Below the pieces are notes generated by a model. The model worked only from the letters and a program-made list of their open reading frames with translations. It did no database searches and was not told where the DNA came from. A program made the position numbers and the translations under genes. A DNA stretch of 64,000 bases, from positions 1,567,001 through 1,631,000 of the forward strand of contig JANSYA010000001.1 of NCBI GenBank assembly GCA_024742665.1. Direction: 5' to 3'. Origin of the DNA: a bacterium (lineage in GTDB: Bacteria; Spirochaetota; Leptospiria; Leptospirales; Leptonemataceae). Below are positions 17,152-25,413 of this stretch, piece by piece; position 1 is the stretch's first letter, and each line of letters starts with the position of its first letter.

Positions 17152-18576
17152 TCAGATCATGCCGTGACTGATGGCCAGATAGGCGAAGCCCAGAAAGGCC
17201 AGGAAACCCATCACGTCCGTGCAGGTCGTAACCAGAATGCTGGAGCCGATGGCCGGGTCGATATTGATTCGACGCAGAAAAACCGGCACGAGCGTGCCCG
17301 CGGTCGCGGCTACGACCAGATTAAACAGCAGGGCCAGAAAGATTACGCCGCCCAGGGCCAGTTCCCCCGTGAAGGCGAAGACCGCGAGCCCCGTCAACGC
17401 TCCGATCGAAAGGCCGTTGATCAATCCAATCAGCGCTTCGCGCCGCAGAGTGCGGGCGGTGTTTCCCTGCGAGAGTTCGCCGAGCGCGATATTGCGAATG
17501 ACCAGGGCCATGGATTGCGCTCCGGCGTTGCCGCCCATGCCCGCGACGATCGGCATGAGGGCGGCCAGGATTACTTTTTGATTGATCGTCGTTTCGAAGA
17601 GTCCGATCACCGCCGCCGATAGAAAGGCCGTGGCCAGATTCAGTCCCAGCCAGCCGATCCGTTGCAAAGACGATCGCAGCAATGGCGAAGTCAGCTTCTC
17701 TTCGCCGCTCACACCGCCCATGCGCTGGATGTCTTCGGTGGCCTCTTCTTCGATTACTTCTAAAACGTCGTCGACCGTAATGCGCCCGACAAGCGCGCCG
17801 GCTTCGTCGATGACCGGCGCGGTGATAAAATCGTAGCGCGTAAAATATTGCGCGACCTCTTCCTGGTCCGTCAGCACCGGGATGGGCAGCAGCTCGCCTT
17901 CCATGATGCGTTTGACTTTCGTCTGGGGGCGCGCGAGAATCAGTTTATCCAGACGCACGTGGCCCTTGTAGCGGCCGAGTTTATCGACGACGTAGACGTT
18001 ATGAATTTCGTCCGATTCTTTGGACATCTTGCGCAAAGAGTTGATGGCTTTCTTTACGGTTTCGTCGTCGCGCACCGCGACGAATTCTTTGGCCATCATG
18101 CCGCCGGCCGTATTCTCCGGATAGCTCAGCAGTTCGGTGACCTTTACGCGGTCTTCGTGGGGAACGTGGGAAAGAATTTCAGAAACGACTTCAATGTCGA
18201 TTTCTTCCAGCAGATCGGCCGCTTCGTCGGAAGCCTGCTCGACCAGGATCTTCGCAACGCCTTCCGGCTCCAGAATATCTTCGAGATAACGTTCGCGTAG
18301 ATTGTCCTCGATTTCGTGCAGGACTTCGCCCTGGTGTTCCGGATCCAGAAGCAAAAAAATGCGGCGGCCTTCGTGAAAGTCGAGACGTTCGAGCAGGTGC
18401 GCTACGTCGGAGGCGTATAGATCGTTTAAGAAGCCGACCAGTTCTGCCGTGCGCTCTTCGCGCAGCAAAGTCAGAACGTGTTCTTTCCACTCCGCTTCGT
18501 GACGGTTGCGCGAAACCGTTTCCGGATCGGGCTGCGGTTCCGGAGGCGGGGCGATGTTCAGCTCTTCGGACTCCAC
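17152..18576 (-). CDS. mgtE: Magnesium transporter MgtE
   Basis: A 474-residue protein with the full MgtE order: an N-terminal superhelical domain with repeated L..L/D motifs (about 30-150), a CBS pair (about 155-285; MAKEFVAVRDDETV and PVIDEAGALVGRITVDD) and five membrane helices from about 300. The pore motif region GMGGNAGAQSMALVIRNIALGE is present. Family members carry Mg2+ inward and are gated by Mg2+ binding to the cytoplasmic domains. Length matches the family (about 450). ATG 18576. A divergent intergenic region of 84 bp with an inverted repeat separates it from the SSS gene. No M-box riboswitch is evident. Confidence 0.95.
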   Translation of the reverse strand: MESEELNIAPPPEPQPDPETVSRNRHEAEWKEHVLTLLREERTAELVGFLNDLYASDVAHLLERLDFHEGRRIFLLLDPEHQGEVLHEIEDNLRERYLEDILEPEGVAKILVEQASDEAADLLEEIDIEVVSEILSHVPHEDRVKVTELLSYPENTAGGMMAKEFVAVRDDETVKKAINSLRKMSKESDEIHNVYVVDKLGRYKGHVRLDKLILARPQTKVKRIMEGELLPIPVLTDQEEVAQYFTRYDFITAPVIDEAGALVGRITVDDVLEVIEEEATEDIQRMGGVSGEEKLTSPLLRSSLQRIGWLGLNLATAFLSAAVIGLFETTINQKVILAALMPIVAGMGGNAGAQSMALVIRNIALGELSQGNTARTLRREALIGLINGLSIGALTGLAVFAFTGELALGGVIFLALLFNLVVAATAGTLVPVFLRRINIDPAIGSSILVTTCTDVMGFLAFLGFAYLAISHGMI

Positions 18577-18594
18577 GATTCCAGTGGCGGTCGC

Positions 18595-18637
18595 GGCGGC
18601 TTTGCTGTCAAGCCGGTGATAGTTGCTTGAAGCCGCC
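18595..18637. repeat. Inverted repeat in the mgtE/SSS divergent region
   Basis: GGCGGCTT (18595-18602) and AAGCCGCC (18630-18637) are perfect inverted copies. Inside them AAGC and GCTT pair again. It is the main structure in the 84-bp divergent promoter region, so it may be an operator or a leader hairpin. Function is not shown by sequence. Confidence 0.5.
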
Positions 18638-18660
18638 TGACCCGCATTGACAGTGACGAC

Positions 18661-20130
18661 ATGAGCGTGGAATTAATGACGCTGGAATTTTTCATTCCCG
18701 TAATCCTCTATATTCTCCTGCTTACGGCGATTACAATATACGCCGTGCGCGCGGGCAAAGTCGCGGGACAGGCGAGTGATGCGGGCGGCGACTCTCCGGA
18801 GCTGGAAAATTCCGCGGCCAGTGCGCGAAATTATTTTCTGGCGGGGCGTGGCGTCGGGTCGGGTCTGGCCTTCGTTTCGGTTGTGGCGACCGAAACTTCG
18901 GTGGCGACCGTGCTCGTATTTCCGCAGGTCGGTTTTTCCGGCGGTTTCGCTTTGATCTGGCTGTGCCTGGGCTTTATCTTCGGCCGCTGGCTGGTGGCGC
19001 GCTATTATCTGGAGCCGATTTATAATCAGCACCGGCTTTCGATGTACGCGACCGTGAGCACTTCTCCCGCGGCCCGGCGCAGCCTGAGCGCGGCCTACTT
19101 GCTCGCCAAGTACGTGTCCAGCGGCGTACGTTTTTATCTGGGCGGCCTGGCCTTCGCGAAGCTGCTGGGCATCGGTCTGATTCCCGCGATTTTGTTTATC
19201 GCCGCCGTGGCCGGAGTGTACAGCCTGGCCGGCGGCCTGCGGGCGGTGATCCTGACCGACCAGCTGCAGGGTTATATCATCCTGTTCATGGGATTGTTTC
19301 TGATCGTCAGTCTGGGCTGGCAGCTGGATTTCGCCTCGGCCGCGCCGCCGGCCTGGATCAATCTGACGCCGTCGATCGCAAACGCGCAGTTTTTTCCGAT
19401 CCTCTTTCTGGGAGGCGCCGTGCTATCGGTTGGATCGCATGGCGCGGATCAGGATATGCTCCAGCGGGTACTGGCCACGCCCTCTCTGGCATCGGCTCGC
19501 CGCGCGCTGATTCTATCGGGAGTGGGTGCGACGGTTGTTATTATGATCTATCTGGCCGTGGGCTATCTGCTTTCGGTCGGAACGGCTAATGGTCAGATTG
19601 CGGGGGTCGCGAAAGACACGCCCCTCGTTGACTATATTAACGTGTTAAGCAATCCCTGGCTGGTCGGGTCCTTCGCCGTGCTGCTCGTAGCCGCGGCGAT
19701 GTCGACTCTGGACTCCGCTCTGCACTCGACGGGCGCGGTCTGGAAATCGATTCTGAGCCGCAGCGATCAACCGGCCGGAGGGGGCGCGCGGATCTACAGT
19801 TTTCTTTCCCTGGCCATCCTGACCGCCGCGGCCCTCGGCTTCGCATCGGCGTCCGGCTACCGTAATTTTCTCGATCTGGCCATGAGCTTTATGAACTACG
19901 TCAACGGCGGCCTGATCGGAGTGTTTACGCTTTTCGTTCTAAAAAAGAGCGCCCTGGATTTCCCGCCGATCGCCGCGGCCCTGCTCACAGGTTTTCTGGT
20001 GACGTTTGTGGCGAACGTCGGCCTGGATCCGCGACCCGGCTGGACCTATACGACCATCGTATCGGCGGCCCTGGCGCTTGCGGCGGCCTGGCTTGCCGAC
20101 CGTTTTACGGACGATGCGATGGCTGGCTGA
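18661..20130 (+). CDS. Sodium:solute symporter (SSS/SLC5 family)
   Basis: A 489-residue polytopic protein with 13 likely helices. Family signs are ARNYFLAGRGVGSGLAFVSVVATETS near the first discontinuous helix, GLRAVILTDQLQGYIILFMG, SHGADQDMLQRVLATPSLASARRALILSG, the most typical SSS stretch, and AAAMSTLDSALHSTGAVWKSI for the sodium site serines. Substrate (sugar, amino acid or vitamin) cannot be assigned. Start ATG 18661. A second in-frame ATG lies five codons later. It is convergent with the HAD gene and not part of a larger operon. Confidence 0.9.
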   Translation: MSVELMTLEFFIPVILYILLLTAITIYAVRAGKVAGQASDAGGDSPELENSAASARNYFLAGRGVGSGLAFVSVVATETSVATVLVFPQVGFSGGFALIWLCLGFIFGRWLVARYYLEPIYNQHRLSMYATVSTSPAARRSLSAAYLLAKYVSSGVRFYLGGLAFAKLLGIGLIPAILFIAAVAGVYSLAGGLRAVILTDQLQGYIILFMGLFLIVSLGWQLDFASAAPPAWINLTPSIANAQFFPILFLGGAVLSVGSHGADQDMLQRVLATPSLASARRALILSGVGATVVIMIYLAVGYLLSVGTANGQIAGVAKDTPLVDYINVLSNPWLVGSFAVLLVAAAMSTLDSALHSTGAVWKSILSRSDQPAGGGARIYSFLSLAILTAAALGFASASGYRNFLDLAMSFMNYVNGGLIGVFTLFVLKKSALDFPPIAAALLTGFLVTFVANVGLDPRPGWTYTTIVSAALALAAAWLADRFTDDAMAG

Positions 20131-20193
20131 GCGTGCTTCAGCTTTCGGGCGATTGCTTGCGATTACCCGGGCTAAACTACATCGTATCGGAAG

Positions 20194-20976
20194 TTAGTCG
20201 TCGGCGAAGATCGCCGATAAAACGCGATCGGTGTCCGCCAGCGAATCGAAGATCGCGTGGGGTTCGTGCTCCGCAAGTTCGTCTCTGGCGTACGGGCCCG
20301 TCGTAACTGCGATGGTGCGCGCCTTAAGCGGTCGCCCGCAGTCTATGTCGTTGGGTGTGTCGCCGATAATCACGACGTCCGCGCCCGCGAAATCGCGGCC
20401 GGTCAGATCGCGCGCCCGCTGCACCGCGATCGGCGGCAGCTCGCGCCGCACGCGTCCTTCGTCGCCGTAGGCGCCCAGCACGAAATACGGTTCCAGTCCG
20501 AAGACCTTCAGTTTAATATTCGCGCCGGCCTGAATATTTCCGGTCAATACCGCGGGCAGGCAGCGTTCCCCGGATCGATGCAGGCGCTGGACTTCTTCGA
20601 GCAGCTCGCGCACGCCATCCAGCAATTCGACGCCGGCCGCGGCGGTGAAATATTCGCGCAGCCGCCGCGAATGTTCGGCGAAGATCTGTGGAATCATTTC
20701 GGCGATCGCTGCGTCCGTAAGTTCCGGCCCCAGGCTTTCATGCACGAACTGTAAGTCCGTTTTTCCGGCGATGCCGTTTTGCATGCCGGGATTCGTTTGC
20801 ACTTCGGGAGCCGCCAGAGGGGCTTCGCCCAGGGCGCGCCGGCCCTCGCCAGCGCCGAAGAGATGCGTGCAACCTCGATCATCAATGCTCGCCTGCATCG
20901 CCTCGATCAGGGCCTGCTTGCCGCGCCCGTGGCCGCGCAATAAAGTTCCGTCGATGTCGAATAAAAGTAGTTTCAC
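20194..20976 (-). CDS. HAD-superfamily hydrolase (phosphatase-like)
   Basis: A 260-residue protein starting VKLLLFDIDGTLLRG, with the nucleophile D7 and acid/base D9 of HAD motif I. VLTGN marks motif II and VIIGDTPNDIDCG marks motif IV. The helical cap between residues 20 and 110 places it with phosphoglycolate-phosphatase-like C1-cap enzymes, which act on small phosphometabolites. The frame is open far upstream, but the extension overlaps the divergent MATE gene and has no domain. GTG 20976, directly at the first beta strand, is the likely start. The substrate is unknown. Confidence 0.82.
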   Translation of the reverse strand: MKLLLFDIDGTLLRGHGRGKQALIEAMQASIDDRGCTHLFGAGEGRRALGEAPLAAPEVQTNPGMQNGIAGKTDLQFVHESLGPELTDAAIAEMIPQIFAEHSRRLREYFTAAAGVELLDGVRELLEEVQRLHRSGERCLPAVLTGNIQAGANIKLKVFGLEPYFVLGAYGDEGRVRRELPPIAVQRARDLTGRDFAGADVVIIGDTPNDIDCGRPLKARTIAVTTGPYARDELAEHEPHAIFDSLADTDRVLSAIFADD

Positions 20977-21156
20977 GTTCTGCGATCCATTTTGTTTTCG
21001 AGCCGCCTGCTTTCGGCACAGGTTTCCCGCTTCGTTCCCCGCCACCACCGCGAAATTTTCCGGACTGCGCTTTTCGATGGAATTCGGTTTGCACGGTATA
21101 TCGAGTCGTTTTTGTGACACCGTCCGCGTCAGGCTCCGACGGGACGAGCGTCTGTC

Positions 21157-22521
21157 ATGATCAAACGCATCCGACATATTTTCGCCCTGGCGCTGCCGAT
21201 CATCGGCGGCATGGCCAGCCAGACCGTTATGAATATCGCCGATACGGTGCTGGTCGGTCGTTTGCCCGACGCCTCGACCGCCCTGAGCGCGGTGGGCTAC
21301 GGCGGCTTCGCCGCCTGGGCCGTCGCCGCCTTTCTGGTCGGTATTGGTTCCGCGGTGCAAACCGTCGCGGCGCGTCGCATGGGGGAGAGTCGCGAGCGGG
21401 CCAGCGGGCATGCTCTGACCATGGGGCTGTGGCTGGCGATCATCGTCGGTGTGCCCATGAGCTGCCTGGGTGTGATTGGCGCGGGCGCTGTCTTTCCGTG
21501 GTTCATCGACGACGCGGCGGTCGTTGCGGCGGGCGCGCCCTACCTGGGAATTCGCTGCGGCGCCTGGTTTTTAATCATGGCGAATTTTTCGTTTCGCGGT
21601 TTCTTTAACGGCGTCGGTCGACCGCGCGTGTACTTTTCCGTCGTCTGGCTGGTGCAGCTGTTAAACATCGTATTCAGCTATCTATTGATTTACGGTTTTG
21701 CAGCGCGCGTTGCCGGCGTTGAGCTGTTCGCGATTCCAGCCCTGGGCGTCAGCGGCGCCGGCCTGGGCACGGTGATGGCGACGCTGTGTGGAACTTTCAT
21801 GTACGGCGTGATCGGTCGTTATTATCAGCGCAGCCACGGCGCTTTCTTTTTACCGGCCGCGGCGTCACAACGTCGCGAACTGCTGGCGACTCTGGTGCGG
21901 CTGGCCGTGCCCGCGGGACTGACCGGCCTGATCAGCTCGGTCGGCTTTCTGATTTTTCTGATCATCGCCGGGGATGGCGGCCCGAAGGTCGTCGCGGCGA
22001 CGACTCTGCTGGTGAATCTCGCTTCGGCCTGCTTTCTACCGGCCATCGGCTTCGGTCTCGCTGCGGCGACTCTGGTTTCGAATTCGCTGGGTGCGCGGGA
22101 GCCCGACGAAGCCTTTCGGTGGGGGCTGATGACGACCGGACTTGCGGCCTTGATCCTGGGTTGCGTTGGATTGATCTTTATTCTTTTTCCCGAAGACGTG
22201 CTGAGCGCTTTCACTCACGATCAGACGATCATTCAGCTGGCACTCCCGATCATGATTATCCTCGGAGCGGGGCAGGCCATGGATTCGGCGGGCAACGCGA
22301 TCAGTCACGCGCTGATCGGCGCCGGCGCGGTGCGGGCGGTGTTGCTGATGAATCTGATCGGCATGTGGCTGGTCTTTTTACCGGGCGCCTACGTCTGGGG
22401 CGTGCTGTACGACGGCGGTATGATCGGACTATGGATTCCGCTCTTCGTCTTTCGCCTGGGTCTTGCGCTTGTGGCGGGCATCATCTTCGTGCGTCGCCGT
22501 TGGATTCACATTAAAGTTTAG
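21157..22521 (+). CDS. MATE-family efflux transporter (copy 1)
   Basis: A 454-residue, 12-helix protein. The N-terminus IRHIFALALPIIGGMASQTVMNIADTVLVGRL is the characteristic MATE first helix, and ASACFLPAIGFGLAAATLVSNSLGA is the matching helix 7 region of the second half. MATE proteins export drugs or metabolites with Na+ or H+ antiport. A second MATE protein (30745-32079) is about as long and very similar, so the two are probably paralogues. ATG 21157 is 180 bp from the divergent HAD gene. Substrate unknown. Confidence 0.92.
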   Translation: MIKRIRHIFALALPIIGGMASQTVMNIADTVLVGRLPDASTALSAVGYGGFAAWAVAAFLVGIGSAVQTVAARRMGESRERASGHALTMGLWLAIIVGVPMSCLGVIGAGAVFPWFIDDAAVVAAGAPYLGIRCGAWFLIMANFSFRGFFNGVGRPRVYFSVVWLVQLLNIVFSYLLIYGFAARVAGVELFAIPALGVSGAGLGTVMATLCGTFMYGVIGRYYQRSHGAFFLPAAASQRRELLATLVRLAVPAGLTGLISSVGFLIFLIIAGDGGPKVVAATTLLVNLASACFLPAIGFGLAAATLVSNSLGAREPDEAFRWGLMTTGLAALILGCVGLIFILFPEDVLSAFTHDQTIIQLALPIMIILGAGQAMDSAGNAISHALIGAGAVRAVLLMNLIGMWLVFLPGAYVWGVLYDGGMIGLWIPLFVFRLGLALVAGIIFVRRRWIHIKV

Positions 22522-22551
22522 CGTCGGCTTGATTCGCACGGGTGCGGCCGC

Positions 22552-23517
22552 TCAGTTTTGCGAGTCGGCTCGGGCGTTTGAGTTCGTGTCCGTGTTCTTC
22601 TCTGCTCTGGTTTCCGTGCTCGCGTCGGATCCCGGTGCTTCGCTTTCCCAGGTGCGCACATGCAGATCCCGCTGGGGAAAGGGGATACGAATGTCGTACT
22701 GCTTGAACTTCGCGAAGATTTTGAAATTCAGTTCGCTGACCAGCCGTCCTTTGCGATGCAGATGTTCGCTCGTAAACACCCGCAGATCGAAATTCAAAGC
22801 GCTGTCGCCGAATTCGAGAAAGCGTACGACGGGGGCCGGATGCTCCAGGACGTCCGGGTGTTCGGTCGCGGCATCGAGCAGCGCCCGCTCGACGTCTTCG
22901 ACGTCGCTGTCGAAGGAGACGCCGACGGGAATGCGAAAGCGAATGCGCGACTGGGTGTGGCTCCAGTTGATTACGTTCTCGGCGATGAATTTCGAATTGG
23001 GAATAATGATCGATATGTCGTCGTTGGTCAATATGGTCGTACTGCGCAGTCCGATTTGCAGCACCGTGCCTTCGATGCCGTCGACCTCGACCCGGTCGCC
23101 GATTTTGATCGGGCGCTCGAAAAGAATGATCAGACCGCTGATGAAATTGTCGGCGATATTTTGCAGACCGAAGCCCAGGCCCACGCCCACCGCCCCGGCC
23201 AGCACCGTCAGAGTCGTCAGGTCGATGCCCGTGCTCTGAATGATGATCAGCATGCCGATGGCAATCGTCGCGTAGCGCAGGAGACTGCCGATGGACTGGC
23301 GCACGCCGACGTCGTACTTGCTGCGAGCGAAGAGTCGCTCGGCGACGAAGGCGCTCAGACGCTTCGTCAATACGAAGAGTAAAACCGTCGCGAGCAGCAC
23401 ATAGCAGACCGTCCAGATCGTAATCGCGCCGCCTTCCAGTTCGATCAGCGGAATCTCCAGGGCTTCCCGTGCGCCGCTCAGCAGCTGTACGAATTCGTTC
23501 CAGTATTCCAGAGCCAT
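22552..23517 (-). CDS. Small-conductance mechanosensitive channel (MscS family)
   Basis: A 321-residue protein with three N-terminal helices, then the pore helix stretch GAVGVGLGFGLQNIADNFISG typical of MscS TM3, the ILFERPIKIGDRVEV beta domain, and a mixed alpha/beta cytoplasmic cage. These channels open under membrane tension to release osmolytes. The C-terminus beyond about residue 290 is Glu/Thr/Asn-rich and likely disordered. ATG at 23517 is 87 bp from the divergent SLC13 start. A longer overlapping frame on the same strand is a shadow. Confidence 0.93.
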   Translation of the reverse strand: MALEYWNEFVQLLSGAREALEIPLIELEGGAITIWTVCYVLLATVLLFVLTKRLSAFVAERLFARSKYDVGVRQSIGSLLRYATIAIGMLIIIQSTGIDLTTLTVLAGAVGVGLGFGLQNIADNFISGLIILFERPIKIGDRVEVDGIEGTVLQIGLRSTTILTNDDISIIIPNSKFIAENVINWSHTQSRIRFRIPVGVSFDSDVEDVERALLDAATEHPDVLEHPAPVVRFLEFGDSALNFDLRVFTSEHLHRKGRLVSELNFKIFAKFKQYDIRIPFPQRDLHVRTWESEAPGSDASTETRAEKNTDTNSNARADSQN

Positions 23518-23604
23518 AGGGGGCCAGGGGCGCGCGGGCCGCTCTAAAATGCAAGTGACATCGGCGGCGGCAGCGGCGACTTTGGAACGGCGGCGCGACT
23601 CTAT

Positions 23605-25413
23605 ATGAGCTACGAAATCGCATTTGTATTTATTTTGATGGGTGCCTTCTTACTCGTGCTGGCTCTGGAGCTGGTGCGACCGGACACCGCCGCCCTGTCG
23701 GCCATGGCTCTCTTGATGCTCACCGGCGTGCTGGAACCCCGCTCGGCGGTGCAGGGCTTCGCCAATCCGGCGACTCTGACCGTGGCCGCCATGTTCGTTT
23801 TGAGCGCGGGCCTGCTCAAAACGGGGGCGGTCAACTTCGTCGCCGAACTGCTGGGCGGATTCTTCGAACGCAATTTCTGGCTGGGCCTCGTGGGCATGAT
23901 GGCGGTGATCGGCGTCGTCTCGGGATTTATTAACAACACGGCCGCCGTCGCGATCTTTCTGCCCCTCGTGCTGCGGGCCGCGAATCAGGCGGGGGTTTCG
24001 CCTTCCAAATTGTTGATGCCGCTATCGTTTGCCTCGATGTTCGGCGGGGTCTGTACGCTAATCGGCACTTCGACGAATATTCTGGTAAACTCCATCGCCG
24101 TCGAGCGCGGGCTGCCGGCCTTCGGCATGTTCGAATTCGCGCCTCTGGGGCTGGCCATCTTCGCGGTCGGTTCGGTCTATTTGATTTTCGCCGTGGCCTT
24201 TTTGATTCCGGAGCGGCGCAAAGCCCGGGCGGAAAATCTGACCGAAGACTTCGGCATGGGGCCTTATCTAACAGACGTCGAACTCCGACCGCAGGCCTCG
24301 TCGGTCGGCCGGCCCTTCGGGGAGTGCCCGCTGCACGAGGAGTCGGACCTGGAAGTGCTGGCGGTCTTTCGCGCGGGCCGGCGCCTGACGGAATTGAATC
24401 CGGACACGCTGCTGCGGGCCGGAGACGTGCTGCGGGTGCGCTGCGACGTGCGGCGCATGCGCGAAATCCAGGAGCGCAGCGGTCTGATGATTCTCGGCGC
24501 CGGGCGGCGGCTGGACGACCGCGATCTGACGAGCGCCGAGGGCACCCTCGTCGAAGCGGTGATTGCGCCGAACTCGGACCTGGCGGGGGAGACTCTCGGC
24601 GAAGTGCGTTTCTTGAAAGATTATAACGCGAATATTCTGGCGATCGGCCGCCGCGGGCAGATCGTCCATGCGAGCCTGGACCGGGTGCGCCTGGGCCCGG
24701 GCGATACGCTGCTCTTGCACGTCGCCCCCGAAAATATCAACGACCTGAAGCGCGATGCGAATTTCGTCGTGGCGGCCGAAGTCGAGTTTTCCCGGCCGGA
24801 GGCCGCCGAGCGGCGCGCGAAGCTCTGGCCGGCCGTCGCGATCGTATTCGGCGTTGTCGTCGCCGCCGCGACGGGGGTGGTTTCAATATTGACGGCGGCC
24901 ATCGCGGGGGCGGTCGCCATGATTCTGCTCGGGATCGTGCGGGCTGACGAAGCGTACCGCGAAGCCATCGACTGGCAGGTCGTATTCTTGCTGGCGGGGG
25001 TGCTGAGCCTGGGATTGGCTTTGCGCGAAACCGGCGGCGCCGACCTGCTCGCGCGATTGATTCGCGAATATCTCGGCGCCTACGGGCCGACCGCTGTGCT
25101 CTCGGCGATTTTCTTTTTAGCTTTCATGATGACGAACGTCATCTCGAACAACGCCTCGGCGGCGATTCTCGCGCCGATCGCGATTACCCTGGCCGAAAGC
25201 ATGCAGATCGATTCGCGGCCCTTTTTGATGGCGGTAACCTTCGCGGCTTCGCTTGCGTTTATGACGCCCATCGGCTACCAGACGAATACCTTTATCTACG
25301 GACCGGGGCGCTATCGCTTCAGCGACTTCATGAAAGTCGGGACGCCCCTGAATTTGATTCTGTGGCTGCTGGCGACTCTGCTGATTCCTGTGATCTGGCC
25401 TTTCGCCGGATAA
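23605..25413 (+). CDS. SLC13/DASS-type permease with two RCK_C (TrkA-C) domains
   Basis: A 602-residue membrane protein. The first half has helices ending in NNTAAVAIFLPLVLRAANQ and GTSTNILVNSIAVERG, the transporter SNT-like motifs. Residues of about 215-385 hold two RCK_C domains (GRPFGECPLHEESDLEVLAVFR and SDLAGETLGEVRFLKDYNANILAIGR). The second transporter half contains MTNVISNNASAAILAPIAI. Such proteins import sulfate, dicarboxylates or other anions, and the RCK_C domains probably sense ligands in the cytosol. ATG 23605. Its last 86 bp overlap the convergent MFS gene on the opposite strand. Confidence 0.9.
   Translation: MSYEIAFVFILMGAFLLVLALELVRPDTAALSAMALLMLTGVLEPRSAVQGFANPATLTVAAMFVLSAGLLKTGAVNFVAELLGGFFERNFWLGLVGMMAVIGVVSGFINNTAAVAIFLPLVLRAANQAGVSPSKLLMPLSFASMFGGVCTLIGTSTNILVNSIAVERGLPAFGMFEFAPLGLAIFAVGSVYLIFAVAFLIPERRKARAENLTEDFGMGPYLTDVELRPQASSVGRPFGECPLHEESDLEVLAVFRAGRRLTELNPDTLLRAGDVLRVRCDVRRMREIQERSGLMILGAGRRLDDRDLTSAEGTLVEAVIAPNSDLAGETLGEVRFLKDYNANILAIGRRGQIVHASLDRVRLGPGDTLLLHVAPENINDLKRDANFVVAAEVEFSRPEAAERRAKLWPAVAIVFGVVVAAATGVVSILTAAIAGAVAMILLGIVRADEAYREAIDWQVVFLLAGVLSLGLALRETGGADLLARLIREYLGAYGPTAVLSAIFFLAFMMTNVISNNASAAILAPIAITLAESMQIDSRPFLMAVTFAASLAFMTPIGYQTNTFIYGPGRYRFSDFMKVGTPLNLILWLLATLLIPVIWPFAG

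Noticed and set aside
22511..23623. Long minus-strand frame of 370 codons over the MscS gene
   Set aside because: It is Arg/Gly-rich with no domain, and the MscS frame in the same DNA has a clear pore motif.
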